Source of the DNA: Shewanella aestuarii
Lineage (GTDB): Bacteria > Pseudomonadota > Gammaproteobacteria > Enterobacterales > Shewanellaceae
Direction: 5' to 3'
DNA length: 64,000 nt
NCBI RefSeq assembly: GCF_014647215.1
Contig: NZ_BMOT01000002.1
Location: forward strand, 412,497 to 476,496
The notes under the pieces are model-generated. The model saw nothing but the letters and a program-made list of their open reading frames with translations. It had not been told where the DNA came from and did no database searches. Of the stretch, positions 45,935-53,682 are shown in pieces (the first letter of the stretch is position 1; every line of letters begins with the position of its first letter). The position numbers were made by a program, and so were the translations under genes.

Positions 45935-46951
45935 ATGAATAAAAGAATTGTAGTGTGTGCCGATGGCACCTGGAATCGTCCAGAGCTTGATGTAGCAAAG
46001 GATTATGCCACCAATGTGCTGAAAATTGCCCGCGCTATTCAGCCGATTGCCGCTGACGGTAAGCCGCAGCAAGTATTTTATGATTGGGGAATAGGTTCGT
46101 ATCATGACGCCTTAGTTGGCGGCGCGACGGGACGCGGATTACATAAAAACATTGTCGACGGTTATCGTTACATTGTGCAAAATTATTCGCCTGGAGATGA
46201 GATTTGGCTGTTCGGTTTTAGTCGTGGCGCTTACACGGTGCGCTGTTTATCTGGCTTAATTAATAATTGCGGCATTATTAAACGCCCCGAAGCAAAATAT
46301 ATTCAGCAGGCATTTGAGCATTACAAAACCCAGGATGTGAAATATGCCCCAGATGGCAGTAAATCGATTGACTTTAGAAAACAATTTTCACACCCCTCAA
46401 GAGATGTGGCCTTTATTGGTGTGTGGGACACAGTAGGCGCTATGGGGATCCCATTTTCATTTCTAGGGTTGTTTGAGGACAAAGATGAGTTTTATGACAC
46501 CAAAATTGGCGGCAATGTCAAAGTGGCGCGTCATGCTTTAGCGATTGATGAACACCGTGAAGACTTTGCACCGACATTATGGTCACCCAAAGATGGGGTG
46601 AGTATCGAACAAATGTGGTTTGCCGGTGCACACAGTAATGTGGGAGGCAGTTATGCCCCAGATGCTGATGGCACAGCGTTATCAGATATCCCGTTACAAT
46701 GGATGATGCAACAAGCTCAGTTAAGTGGGTTAAATATTGAAAATCATTTATTGAATGGTATTGTGCTTAACCCGTTAGCCAAGATGATGAACTCTAGACG
46801 TAAGTTTTATCGCTTAAAGCAAAAAACGTTACGCCCAATTGACACCACAGATACCATCAAAGTGCATGATTCAGTTAAGCTGCGTTGGCAGCAAAATGAG
46901 CAATATCGTCCAGAAAATCTCATCGAATTTGCAAAATTGCAGGCTTGGTAA
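45935..46951 (+). CDS. DUF2235 alpha/beta hydrolase domain protein
   Basis: A 338-residue soluble protein with the DUF2235 pattern: VCADGTWNRPE at the N-terminus, IWLFGFSRGAYTVRCLSGL containing the nucleophile elbow GFSRG, GVWDTVGAMG and WFAGAHSNVGGSY, which supply the Asp and His of the triad. DUF2235 includes type VI secretion phospholipase effectors (Tle1 group), but no vgrG, PAAR or immunity gene is nearby, and free-standing relatives are widespread. There is no signal peptide. The start at ATG 45935 has AAGGA 10 nt upstream; a GTG/ATG 21 bp earlier is less likely. Substrate unknown. Confidence 0.82.
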   Translation: MNKRIVVCADGTWNRPELDVAKDYATNVLKIARAIQPIAADGKPQQVFYDWGIGSYHDALVGGATGRGLHKNIVDGYRYIVQNYSPGDEIWLFGFSRGAYTVRCLSGLINNCGIIKRPEAKYIQQAFEHYKTQDVKYAPDGSKSIDFRKQFSHPSRDVAFIGVWDTVGAMGIPFSFLGLFEDKDEFYDTKIGGNVKVARHALAIDEHREDFAPTLWSPKDGVSIEQMWFAGAHSNVGGSYAPDADGTALSDIPLQWMMQQAQLSGLNIENHLLNGIVLNPLAKMMNSRRKFYRLKQKTLRPIDTTDTIKVHDSVKLRWQQNEQYRPENLIEFAKLQAW

Positions 46952-47048
46952 GGGGGGCATTTAACCTTTCAAACCTGAGGATATTGAATAGTACCAGATG
47001 TTTTTTCACTTTTACTCCATGTTAATTTTTTATGATAAGGATTTTCGT

Positions 47049-47921
47049 TTGCCACATTTTATTGTTAACCAATTGATCCGAGTAGTTATTTTGTTTGTGA
47101 CCCTAACGGGCGGTGCCGTTTTAGCGGCTGATAATCAGCCAAGTGATAACCATGCGGTAAAACGGATTGTGGCATTGTCGCCCCATGGGGTAGAAATGCT
47201 ATTTGCGATAGGTGCTGGCGAAAAGATTGTCGCCACCACAGATCATGCCGATTACCCTGAAGCGGCAAAATCTATCCCTCGCATCGGCGGGTATTACGGT
47301 ATTCAAATTGAGCGCATTATTGAGCTAAATCCGGATTTGGTGGTGGTGTGGCAAAGTGGTAATAAACTGGAAGACATTAATCAAATTAAGCAGTTAGGTT
47401 TTAAGGTGTTCAATAGCGATCCCAAGTCATTAGATGATGTAGCGAGTGAGTTAGAACACTTAGGACAGCTGACAGGTTTGCAAACACAGGCTTATCAGGT
47501 TGCCGCAGATTATCGAACGCAATTGGCCGATATTCGTCAGCACAATAGCAGTAAGCCGTCAGTTAAAGTGTTTTATCAACTCTGGTCAACGCCTTTGATG
47601 ACAGTGGCGAAAGGCAGCTGGATACAGCACAGTATTTCGGCATGTCATGGCGATAACGTGTTTTACGATGCCGCCAGTGAGTATCCACAAATCAGTATCG
47701 AGAATGTATTACTCACCCAAGCACAAGTGATATTACAAAGCCAGGATAAGGGTAATATTTTAGGTGTTGATTGGTCGGCATGGCCAGAATTACCTGCGGT
47801 AAAAAACAAGCATATTTACCAACTCAATGCAGATTTACTGCACCGAGCTTCTCCCAGAGCACTATTAGGTGTAAAAGCTTTATGTGAGGCCTTAGACAAG
47901 GCACGCCAGTCAAGTTACTAA
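47049..47921 (+). CDS. btuF: Periplasmic cobalamin-binding protein BtuF
   Basis: A 290-residue periplasmic substrate-binding protein of the BtuF/FhuD clamp type: RIVALSPHGVEMLFAIGAGEKIV, the long backbone helix region, WQSGNKLEDINQIKQLGF and LIQHSISACHGDNVF-like segments. It should hand cobamides to BtuC-BtuD encoded at 28-30 kb. The start is proposed at TTG 47049, because AAGGA ends 7 nt upstream and the product then begins with a clean signal peptide (PHFIVNQLIRVVILFVTLTG, cleaved near VLAADN). The longer ATG form at 46998 puts a polar aromatic stretch in front of it and has no ribosome site. No riboswitch is seen upstream. The identity as BtuF rather than another siderophore-type binder is supported by the missing btuF in the cob operon. 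Confidence 0.82.
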   Translation: MPHFIVNQLIRVVILFVTLTGGAVLAADNQPSDNHAVKRIVALSPHGVEMLFAIGAGEKIVATTDHADYPEAAKSIPRIGGYYGIQIERIIELNPDLVVVWQSGNKLEDINQIKQLGFKVFNSDPKSLDDVASELEHLGQLTGLQTQAYQVAADYRTQLADIRQHNSSKPSVKVFYQLWSTPLMTVAKGSWIQHSISACHGDNVFYDAASEYPQISIENVLLTQAQVILQSQDKGNILGVDWSAWPELPAVKNKHIYQLNADLLHRASPRALLGVKALCEALDKARQSSY

Positions 47922-48304
47922 AACGCCAGGCATATGTTGAGTGTCATCTTGTAGTAAATGCAATTGGCTGACACTCAAACAGTGTGACGATATATTGTCA
48001 TAGCTAATATCACCGCAAGATAAATTGAAATTTTAGCCAGCCATGGAACACTGGCTGTTTAGCGTTTCTGGTTCGGGGCATTTTATTTAAACACTATTCA
48101 TTTATGGCGTGATGATAAGCGCTATTTTAGAGGCGTATTAACCCTAATTATCAAGCTAAGATAAGTGTTCCTAGAGTTGATATTAGTGCTGTGAATGCTC
48201 AACAAAGCCTTCTTGATAACCCTATGCCGTTTCTATTCCAACAGGCTCTATGCTAAACAACGTTTTATTCATTTTCATCTACCCCTGAATATTCAATATG
48301 ACAG

Positions 48305-48334
48305 AAATAAAGTGTCCGTTCGGACACTTTATTT
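48305..48334. promoter_or_regulatory. Palindromic operator 1 (probable NtrC-type enhancer site)
   Basis: A perfect 30-bp palindrome: arm AAATAAAGTGTCCG, spacer TT, arm CGGACACTTTATTT. Its centre is about 127 bp upstream of the -12 element. A single extra half-site, CGGACA, lies at 48340. A hairpin terminator was considered, but the second copy of the core makes an operator more likely. Confidence 0.72.
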
Positions 48335-48353
48335 ATTTTCGGACAGTTTTGTG

Positions 48354-48369
48354 AGTGTCCGCGGACACT
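48354..48369. promoter_or_regulatory. Palindromic operator 2 (probable NtrC-type enhancer site)
   Basis: AGTGTCCG / CGGACACT with no spacer. It shares the GTGTCCG core with operator 1 and is centred about 42 bp from it, roughly four helical turns. Both sites fall at enhancer distance from the sigma-54 promoter. Confidence 0.72.
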
Positions 48370-48432
48370 TCCAAGGTGTTTTATACGAACGAGTTTGTTA
48401 TATGTTGTTGTTTTTGTTTTATAAAATAATTT

Positions 48433-48449
48433 TGGCACGAGCTGTGCTT
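48433..48449 (+). promoter_or_regulatory. Sigma-54 promoter of the efflux operon
   Basis: TTGGCACG (GG at 48434-48435) and GTGCTT (GC at 48446-48447) match the RpoN consensus TGGCACG-N4-TTGC with the obligatory 12-bp GG-to-GC spacing. Transcription would start near 48459, leaving a leader of about 57 nt before the first gene. The operon encodes an NtrC-type activator, which fits. Confidence 0.82.
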
Positions 48450-48515
48450 TATCTTGGTTAGTTAGCATTGTTGTGGTCTCTCTTGAATACAGCAAATTGC
48501 ATTAAGGAATTGACA

Positions 48516-49775
48516 ATGATTAAAGATACCAGCGGCCAAGACAGAGTTGTAGCACCTCAATTGAAGCACAAATTGAGAGTGCCTTTAATTTTAGCAGTCT
48601 TAACTATTTCTGTCAGTGCTTTGGTATGGGTAAGTTTGCAGTACGACGGCAATATCCGTTCCATAGAGTCCAAAGACTTACGATTAGCAACGTTAACTCG
48701 TGGCACCTTAGTGAGAGATATTGCCACAACGGGGAAGATTGTAGCGGCAAATGCGCCGATTCTATACAGCACCGAAGAAGGTGTGGTCACGTTATTAAGT
48801 TTACCTGGTGATGAAGTCGAACAAGGGCAAGTTGTGGCACAAATAGAAAGCCATAAATTACAAAGTAGTTTTGAGCAGCAGCAATCATTATTGGCATCAA
48901 TGGAAAGTAGTTTGGAACGAGCCAAATTAGATGCTCGTAGAGAACAATTAAAAGTCAGCCAAGTACTTGATATGGCAAAAGTCGATTTAGAGGCCGCTGA
49001 ACGTGAAAGTCGCCGAGGTGATCAATTAATTGAAACTAGCTTGATCAGCAGAATTGATTTTGAAAAAGGTAAAGATGACTTACATAAAGCGATGCTATTA
49101 CATAAGCACGCTATTGAAGAAGTCGATTTAATGCGCGACACATTAGCATTTGAGCTTAAAAATCGTGCATTAGAAGTGGAAAGACAAGCATTAGTGGTTA
49201 CTGAGTTAACGCGACAAATCGCTGCGCTTAACATCAAAGCACCAGTGAAAGGCATAATTGGTAATTGGTTAGTTGAGCAAAAAGCACGTATCGGGGCAAC
49301 TCAGCCCATTCTCACTGTGGTTGATTTAAGTGCCTTTGAAGCAGAACTTGCGGTAGCTGAATCTTATGCAGACGATTTAGGCATTGGTATGGAAGTTGAA
49401 CTTAGTTTTGGCAGTATTAACGTGATTGGCCATCTAGCATCTATATCCCCTGAAGTACGTAATCGCGAAGTGACAGCAAGAGTGCGTTTTAATGCAAATG
49501 ATCAATTGTCATTACGCCAAAATCAACGTTTATCCGCACGGGTATTATTAGAAAATCGACCCAACGTACTCATGGTTAAGCGTGGTGATTTTTTGAATCG
49601 CGGCGGTGCTACAGCTTACTTACTTAAAGATGATATTGCCTATAAAACACCTGTAACACTCGGCGCAAGAAGCATGAGTCAAGTTGAAATTGTTGATGGG
49701 GGTAAAGAAGGTGATATTTGGGTTATATCGGGTACAGAAGCCTTTAGCAATGATGACAGCATTCAAATCAGATAG
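48516..49775 (+). CDS. HlyD/MacA-type membrane-fusion protein
   Basis: A 419-residue periplasmic adaptor anchored by one N-terminal helix (LRVPLILAVLTISVSALVWV, about 19-38). The lipoyl-like half-domains are at ATLTRGTLVRDIATTGKIV with TEEGVVTLLSLPGDEVEQGQVVA and at LNIKAPVKGIIGNWLVE; a coiled-coil hairpin lies between (about 115-220). The beta-barrel region follows. It would link the two FtsX-like permeases to an outer-membrane channel, although no TolC-like gene is present in the operon. The start is ATG 48516 with AAGGA at 48504-48508; a frame opening at TTG 48468 is rejected as it starts only 9 nt after the predicted transcript start. First gene of the sigma-54 operon. Confidence 0.9.
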   Translation: MIKDTSGQDRVVAPQLKHKLRVPLILAVLTISVSALVWVSLQYDGNIRSIESKDLRLATLTRGTLVRDIATTGKIVAANAPILYSTEEGVVTLLSLPGDEVEQGQVVAQIESHKLQSSFEQQQSLLASMESSLERAKLDARREQLKVSQVLDMAKVDLEAAERESRRGDQLIETSLISRIDFEKGKDDLHKAMLLHKHAIEEVDLMRDTLAFELKNRALEVERQALVVTELTRQIAALNIKAPVKGIIGNWLVEQKARIGATQPILTVVDLSAFEAELAVAESYADDLGIGMEVELSFGSINVIGHLASISPEVRNREVTARVRFNANDQLSLRQNQRLSARVLLENRPNVLMVKRGDFLNRGGATAYLLKDDIAYKTPVTLGARSMSQVEIVDGGKEGDIWVISGTEAFSNDDSIQIR

Positions 49776-49823
49776 TGCGGATAGGAAAGTGACGTTGAAA
49801 TTAACGGTACAGAGGACACAACA

Positions 49824-50057
49824 ATGAAACTGACACACATCAAGCCTGTTATTGCTGTGATGGCATTGATTCTACTGAGTTTATCAGTGAACTATAGAGT
49901 TAATTCAAGTTTAGATTGGTTAGTATTTACTTTTCAAGTAATTGATTTAACAGTGATAGTGTCAGAGAAAACGCAATGCGGATTTAACAGTGAAATGTTT
50001 AGAATATTAGCCGATTTTGATTTTTATTCCGCTATAAAAATGGTTTTAAATTATTAA
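49824..50057 (+). CDS. 77-residue small membrane or exported protein in the efflux operon
   Basis: An ORF of 77 codons in the 370-bp gap between the membrane-fusion gene and the ATPase gene. AGAGGA lies 7 nt before its ATG, a strong ribosome site. Residues 5-24 (HIKPVIAVMALILLSLSV) are a hydrophobic helix or uncleaved signal; the rest (NYRVNSSLDWLVFTFQVIDL onward) is moderately hydrophobic with a single Cys at 52. I recognise no family. The placement and ribosome site make it likely to be translated; alternatives are a decayed gene fragment or a peptide exported by the adjacent system. Confidence 0.5.
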   Translation: MKLTHIKPVIAVMALILLSLSVNYRVNSSLDWLVFTFQVIDLTVIVSEKTQCGFNSEMFRILADFDFYSAIKMVLNY

Positions 50058-50143
50058 TTACGATCACTTTTACCCACAATTTTTTGAACAATCGATAAAT
50101 GTAAACTGCGTCTAATGTAGTGAGCGATAAATAAGGAATTCAC

Positions 50144-50908
50144 ATGTTATCAATGAAGAATATCAGCAAAGTGTTTAAAACGGATTTAGTTGAAACTCAT
50201 GCATTACGCGAGTTTAACCTTAATGTTGCTGAAGGTGAGTTTGTGGCTGTCACAGGGCCGTCAGGTTCCGGTAAAACCACATTTTTAAATATTGCCGGCT
50301 TATTAGAAGGATTTACTGAAGGAGAATACTGCTTAGATGGGGTGAATGTATCTAATTTGAGTGATAACAAAAGTGCTCAAATTCGTAATGAAAAAATAGG
50401 TTTTATTTTTCAGGGTTTTAACCTTATTCCTGATTTAAATTTGGCTGAAAATGTGGAAGTTCCATTACGCTATAGAGGCGTAAAGTCGAGTGAACGTAAG
50501 CGTCGTGTTGAAGCCGCATTGGAGCAAGTGGGATTAGCAGCAAGAATGAAGCACCTACCAACCCAGTTATCTGGTGGTCAACAACAACGTGTTGCCATTG
50601 CCAGAGCATTAGCGGGTGAGCCGCGCTTTTTGCTTGCCGATGAACCAACAGGTAATTTAGATAGCTTAATGGCGCGCCAAGTGATGGAGCTTTTAGAAAA
50701 CATTAATCAGTCAGGTACAACCATTATCATGGTGACCCATGATGCAGAACTTGCCCGTCGAGCTCAACGAAATATTCAAATTGTCGACGGTCAGGTTTGT
50801 GATTTTTCTATGTATCAAAAAGCCGATCATAGTGTGGTGGCCGAGCTTAAGAAAGTGGCTGACCAAAAGCAAGCCGCCGAACTAAATCAGATTGTTAGCG
50901 GCGCATAA
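50144..50908 (+). CDS. ABC transporter ATPase, MacB/LolD type
   Basis: A 254-residue ABC ATPase of the group that works with FtsX-like permeases. Motifs: Walker A GPSGSGKTTFLN, Q-loop FIFQGFNLIPDLNLAENVE, signature LSGGQQQRVAIARALAGEP, Walker B FLLADEPTGNLDS and switch TIIMVTHD. A 25-residue polar tail follows the core (KKVADQKQAAELNQIVSGA). AAGGAATTCAC precedes the ATG. It is followed after 21 bp by the first permease; together they form a MacB-like exporter split over three genes. Confidence 0.95.
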   Translation: MLSMKNISKVFKTDLVETHALREFNLNVAEGEFVAVTGPSGSGKTTFLNIAGLLEGFTEGEYCLDGVNVSNLSDNKSAQIRNEKIGFIFQGFNLIPDLNLAENVEVPLRYRGVKSSERKRRVEAALEQVGLAARMKHLPTQLSGGQQQRVAIARALAGEPRFLLADEPTGNLDSLMARQVMELLENINQSGTTIIMVTHDAELARRAQRNIQIVDGQVCDFSMYQKADHSVVAELKKVADQKQAAELNQIVSGA

Positions 50909-50929
50909 TTATTCGCAAGGAGAATCACT

Positions 50930-52243
50930 ATGTTTTTATATTATTGCGACCTTGCTTGGCGCAGCATAAAGAAAACCCCAATGTTGTCATTACTTATGGT
51001 GCTGGCAATTTCTATTGGTATCGGCATTACAATTACCACATTGAATGTATATAAAACCATGTCATATAACCCCGCAGGGGATCGAAATGATCAAGTTAAT
51101 TCGATTCAATTGTGGAGCCAGGGTTTAGATACCTGGGATGAATTTAATACCAATATGACGTTTACCGACGTGTCAAATTTAAGAAATAATAATGAACTCG
51201 CTATAAAAGCGGCTTCATATCGCACGGGACTGGCCATGCAGTCGGATGATGAGACCAAAGCGCCAGTATTAAGAAGTGTACGCGTTACGGATACTGATTT
51301 TTTCACTATTTTTGACGTTCCTTTTCTATTTGGTAATCGCTGGAATAAAAGTGTTGATTTACAACCTGCTTACCAAGTTGTGATTGGCGAGCAAATAAAT
51401 AACACATTTTTTGATGGCAAAAACAGCGTAGGAAAGACGATTTATTTAAATCGTAAGCCTTATCAAGTGGTCGGAGTGATCAAGGATTGGAACCCAAAAC
51501 CTAAATATTACGACCCAACCAATGGTGCATTTAATGATGCAGAACACATCTTTATTCCTTTTTCATTAAGTGAACAAGAAGAGTTTGATGTATGGGGAAA
51601 TACTAGTGGTTGGCGATTTGAGCCAATGCTGAGTTATCAAGACCGGTTACGATCTGAAAAAACTTGGATTCAATTTTGGACATTACTTGAGACCACTGAA
51701 GAAAAAAATCAATTACAGAGTTGGTTAACCCGTTATGTTGAGCAACAGCGTAGTTTTGGGCGTTTCACCGACACCGCTAAAACGCCAGCCGAATCGGCAC
51801 AAATCAGTCCTGTTGATAAATTGTTGGAAGATAACAATGCTGTACCTAGTGACAATAAAATATTAGTCGGTTTAAGCGTGTTGTTTTTAATTGTTTGCTT
51901 GGTAAATATTTTGGGACTGCTACTGACTAAATTCTTAAAACGTGCACCAGAAGTTGGTGTGCGCCGCGCCATTGGTGCAAGTCGTGGGCAAATATTTGCA
52001 CAATACATGGTTGAAGTGGGGATGATTGGCTTTATTGGTGGCATTGTTGGTTTACTTTGGGCGTGGGGAACATTAACCCTGCTACATGCTGAGTTTAACG
52101 TTGACCCAAGTGTGACTGGGCTAGATAGCAGTATGTGGTTTGTTACACCCTTGATAGCAATTTCAACCGCTGCGCTTGCGGGTGTTTATCCCGCTTGGGT
52201 CGTGTGCCGTACTAAACCGAGTGTGTACTTAAAAGCACAATAA
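50930..52243 (+). CDS. FtsX-like ABC permease 1
   Basis: A 437-residue MacB/FtsX-family permease. An N-terminal transmembrane helix (about 16-40), a large periplasmic MacB_PCD-like domain (to about 310) and three C-terminal helices. The cytoplasmic coupling motif RAPEVGVRRAIGASRGQIFAQYM after the second helix is diagnostic. AAGGAGAATCACT precedes the ATG. It sits next to a second, diverged permease, so the functional unit is probably a heterodimer with the ATPase. The substrate is unknown; MacB-type relatives mostly handle peptides, lipopeptides or macrolides. Confidence 0.93.
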   Translation: MFLYYCDLAWRSIKKTPMLSLLMVLAISIGIGITITTLNVYKTMSYNPAGDRNDQVNSIQLWSQGLDTWDEFNTNMTFTDVSNLRNNNELAIKAASYRTGLAMQSDDETKAPVLRSVRVTDTDFFTIFDVPFLFGNRWNKSVDLQPAYQVVIGEQINNTFFDGKNSVGKTIYLNRKPYQVVGVIKDWNPKPKYYDPTNGAFNDAEHIFIPFSLSEQEEFDVWGNTSGWRFEPMLSYQDRLRSEKTWIQFWTLLETTEEKNQLQSWLTRYVEQQRSFGRFTDTAKTPAESAQISPVDKLLEDNNAVPSDNKILVGLSVLFLIVCLVNILGLLLTKFLKRAPEVGVRRAIGASRGQIFAQYMVEVGMIGFIGGIVGLLWAWGTLTLLHAEFNVDPSVTGLDSSMWFVTPLIAISTAALAGVYPAWVVCRTKPSVYLKAQ

Positions 52244-52276
52244 TCACTATTAAGATTAATAGTACAAGGAGCTTAC

Positions 52277-53485
52277 ATGTTACATATCAAACCAATAGTG
52301 TCTAGTTTAATGCGCAGTAAAAGTGGCCCTTTATTGCTGCTGTTACAAATTATTTTATCGGTTGCTATTGTTGCCAATGCCAGTTTTATTATTCATGAAC
52401 GCCTAACCATGATGCAGCGTGAGTCTGGTTTTACAGAAGATCAAATACTCAGTTTTAATGTTTATAACTTTGACCCAGAAATTGATAACGTTAAGCAGAA
52501 TATTATCGATCAGCAAATACTCAGGGATATCCCCAACGTGATTGATGCAGCGTCAACCAATATGATGCCATTAAGTGACAGCGGTTGGATGGATCGGTTT
52601 GTCGATGGACCAGATGAAGATACCGCTAAAAGTATGCCGGGATTTGCCTTCTATTTAAGTAATGATCATTGGTTAAATGTGATGGGAGCAAAGATTGTTG
52701 ATGGGCGTAATTTTAGGCCTGAAGAAATCAATACCAGAATTGATGAAACTGGTATGTTGGCGATTATTTCCCAGCCTTTGGCAAAAGAATTTTGGGGGGA
52801 TGAATCACCTGTGGGTAAAACCGTTTATCAAGGCGAACAAACGATTAAAATTATCGGCGTAGTGGAAAAGCTGCAAGGCGCTTGGGTTGATCATCGCAAC
52901 TTTGAATACAGCGTGTTGGCCAACATAGATTTTGGTGGCAATAACAGTAATAAAACTTATGTGGTTAGATCGTTGCCTGAGCACATTGCAGATTTACAAG
53001 AACAGATAGTCAAGGTGTTGCATGCAGAAAACCCAAATCGGGTGATTGACAGTTTCTCATCGTTAACTGAGATGAAAAATCTCACTTATAGTAACCACAG
53101 GCTTATGGCCACCATATTAAGCATTATGGTGATGTTACTGCTGTTGATAACGGCTTTAGGTTTAACGGGAATGGTGATGTTTAATATCCAACGTCGAACA
53201 AAACAAATTGGTACACGCAGGGCTTTAGGCGCTAAAAAAACCGATATTGTGAGTTACTTTATGGTTGAGAATTACATCATTTGTATTGCTGGTGGTCTGA
53301 TTGGAGGAATGTTATCACTGCAATTAGGTAAGCAGTTAATGTCGTTATATAGTTTACCAATATTACCCATTGTTTATCCTGTTATTGCGGTGGTTGGGTT
53401 ATTAGTGGTGACAACATTAGCTGTAATTGTACCAGCAGTTAGAGCATCAAGTATTTCGCCAGCTATGGCTACACGTAATGTGTAA
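52277..53485 (+). CDS. FtsX-like ABC permease 2
   Basis: A 402-residue permease of the same family: first helix LLLLLQIILSVAIVANASF, periplasmic domain (about 45-280), C-terminal helices, and the coupling motif QRRTKQIGTRRALGAKKTDIVSYFM. AAGGAGCTTAC precedes the ATG, 33 bp after permease 1. Identity with permease 1 is low apart from the C-terminal FtsX core, so these are old paralogues. The last residues (SSISPAMATRNV) are like other members of this half-type. Confidence 0.92.
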   Translation: MLHIKPIVSSLMRSKSGPLLLLLQIILSVAIVANASFIIHERLTMMQRESGFTEDQILSFNVYNFDPEIDNVKQNIIDQQILRDIPNVIDAASTNMMPLSDSGWMDRFVDGPDEDTAKSMPGFAFYLSNDHWLNVMGAKIVDGRNFRPEEINTRIDETGMLAIISQPLAKEFWGDESPVGKTVYQGEQTIKIIGVVEKLQGAWVDHRNFEYSVLANIDFGGNNSNKTYVVRSLPEHIADLQEQIVKVLHAENPNRVIDSFSSLTEMKNLTYSNHRLMATILSIMVMLLLLITALGLTGMVMFNIQRRTKQIGTRRALGAKKTDIVSYFMVENYIICIAGGLIGGMLSLQLGKQLMSLYSLPILPIVYPVIAVVGLLVVTTLAVIVPAVRASSISPAMATRNV

Positions 53486-53524
53486 TCGCAGTTAATAAAA
53501 TCTATTATTAACAGGAGCCGTAAT

Positions 53525-53644
53525 ATGTTTTCGTCAATGAGACCATTTTACGGTAGTTTGTTAGTTAAAATATCAGGCTTCATAAACTTGTTTGTGCAAT
53601 CAACTCAATTTGGCGGGTTAATTTTAATTGTTATTTATCGATAA
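53525..53644 (+). CDS. 39-residue small ORF between permease and regulator
   Basis: A 39-codon ORF beginning 39 bp after the second permease stop. AGGAG lies 8 nt before the ATG. The product is FSSMRPFYGSLLVKISGFIN followed by LFVQSTQFGGLILIVIYR after the initiator Met: amphipathic to hydrophobic with net positive charge. It is too short for usual gene calling. It could be a small membrane partner, a peptide substrate of the exporter, or a signal for the adjacent kinase. No family is recognised, and the evidence is the ribosome site and position only. Confidence 0.42.
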   Translation: MFSSMRPFYGSLLVKISGFINLFVQSTQFGGLILIVIYR

Positions 53645-53682
53645 CCATTAATCAGATAAAACTGAAGAGAAACAAATCACAC

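Larger units (their letters stand above)
47922..48515. other. Regulatory interval upstream of the efflux operon
   Basis: About 590 bp without a credible gene. The left 380 bp shows nothing recognised; the right part has two palindromic operators and a sigma-54 promoter (separate entries). Two open frames across this stretch, one on each strand, overlap the operators and lack ribosome sites, so they are rejected. Confidence 0.65.

Noticed and set aside
48305..48334. Rho-independent terminator instead of an operator
   Set aside because: The stem could form a hairpin, but no gene ends nearby, the T-run is poor, and the core recurs at 48354-48369 upstream of a sigma-54 promoter.
48195..48495. 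Overlapping open frames on both strands (about 76 and 88 codons) upstream of the efflux operon
   Set aside because: They span the perfect palindromes and the sigma-54 promoter, lack ribosome binding sites, and have no protein-like composition.
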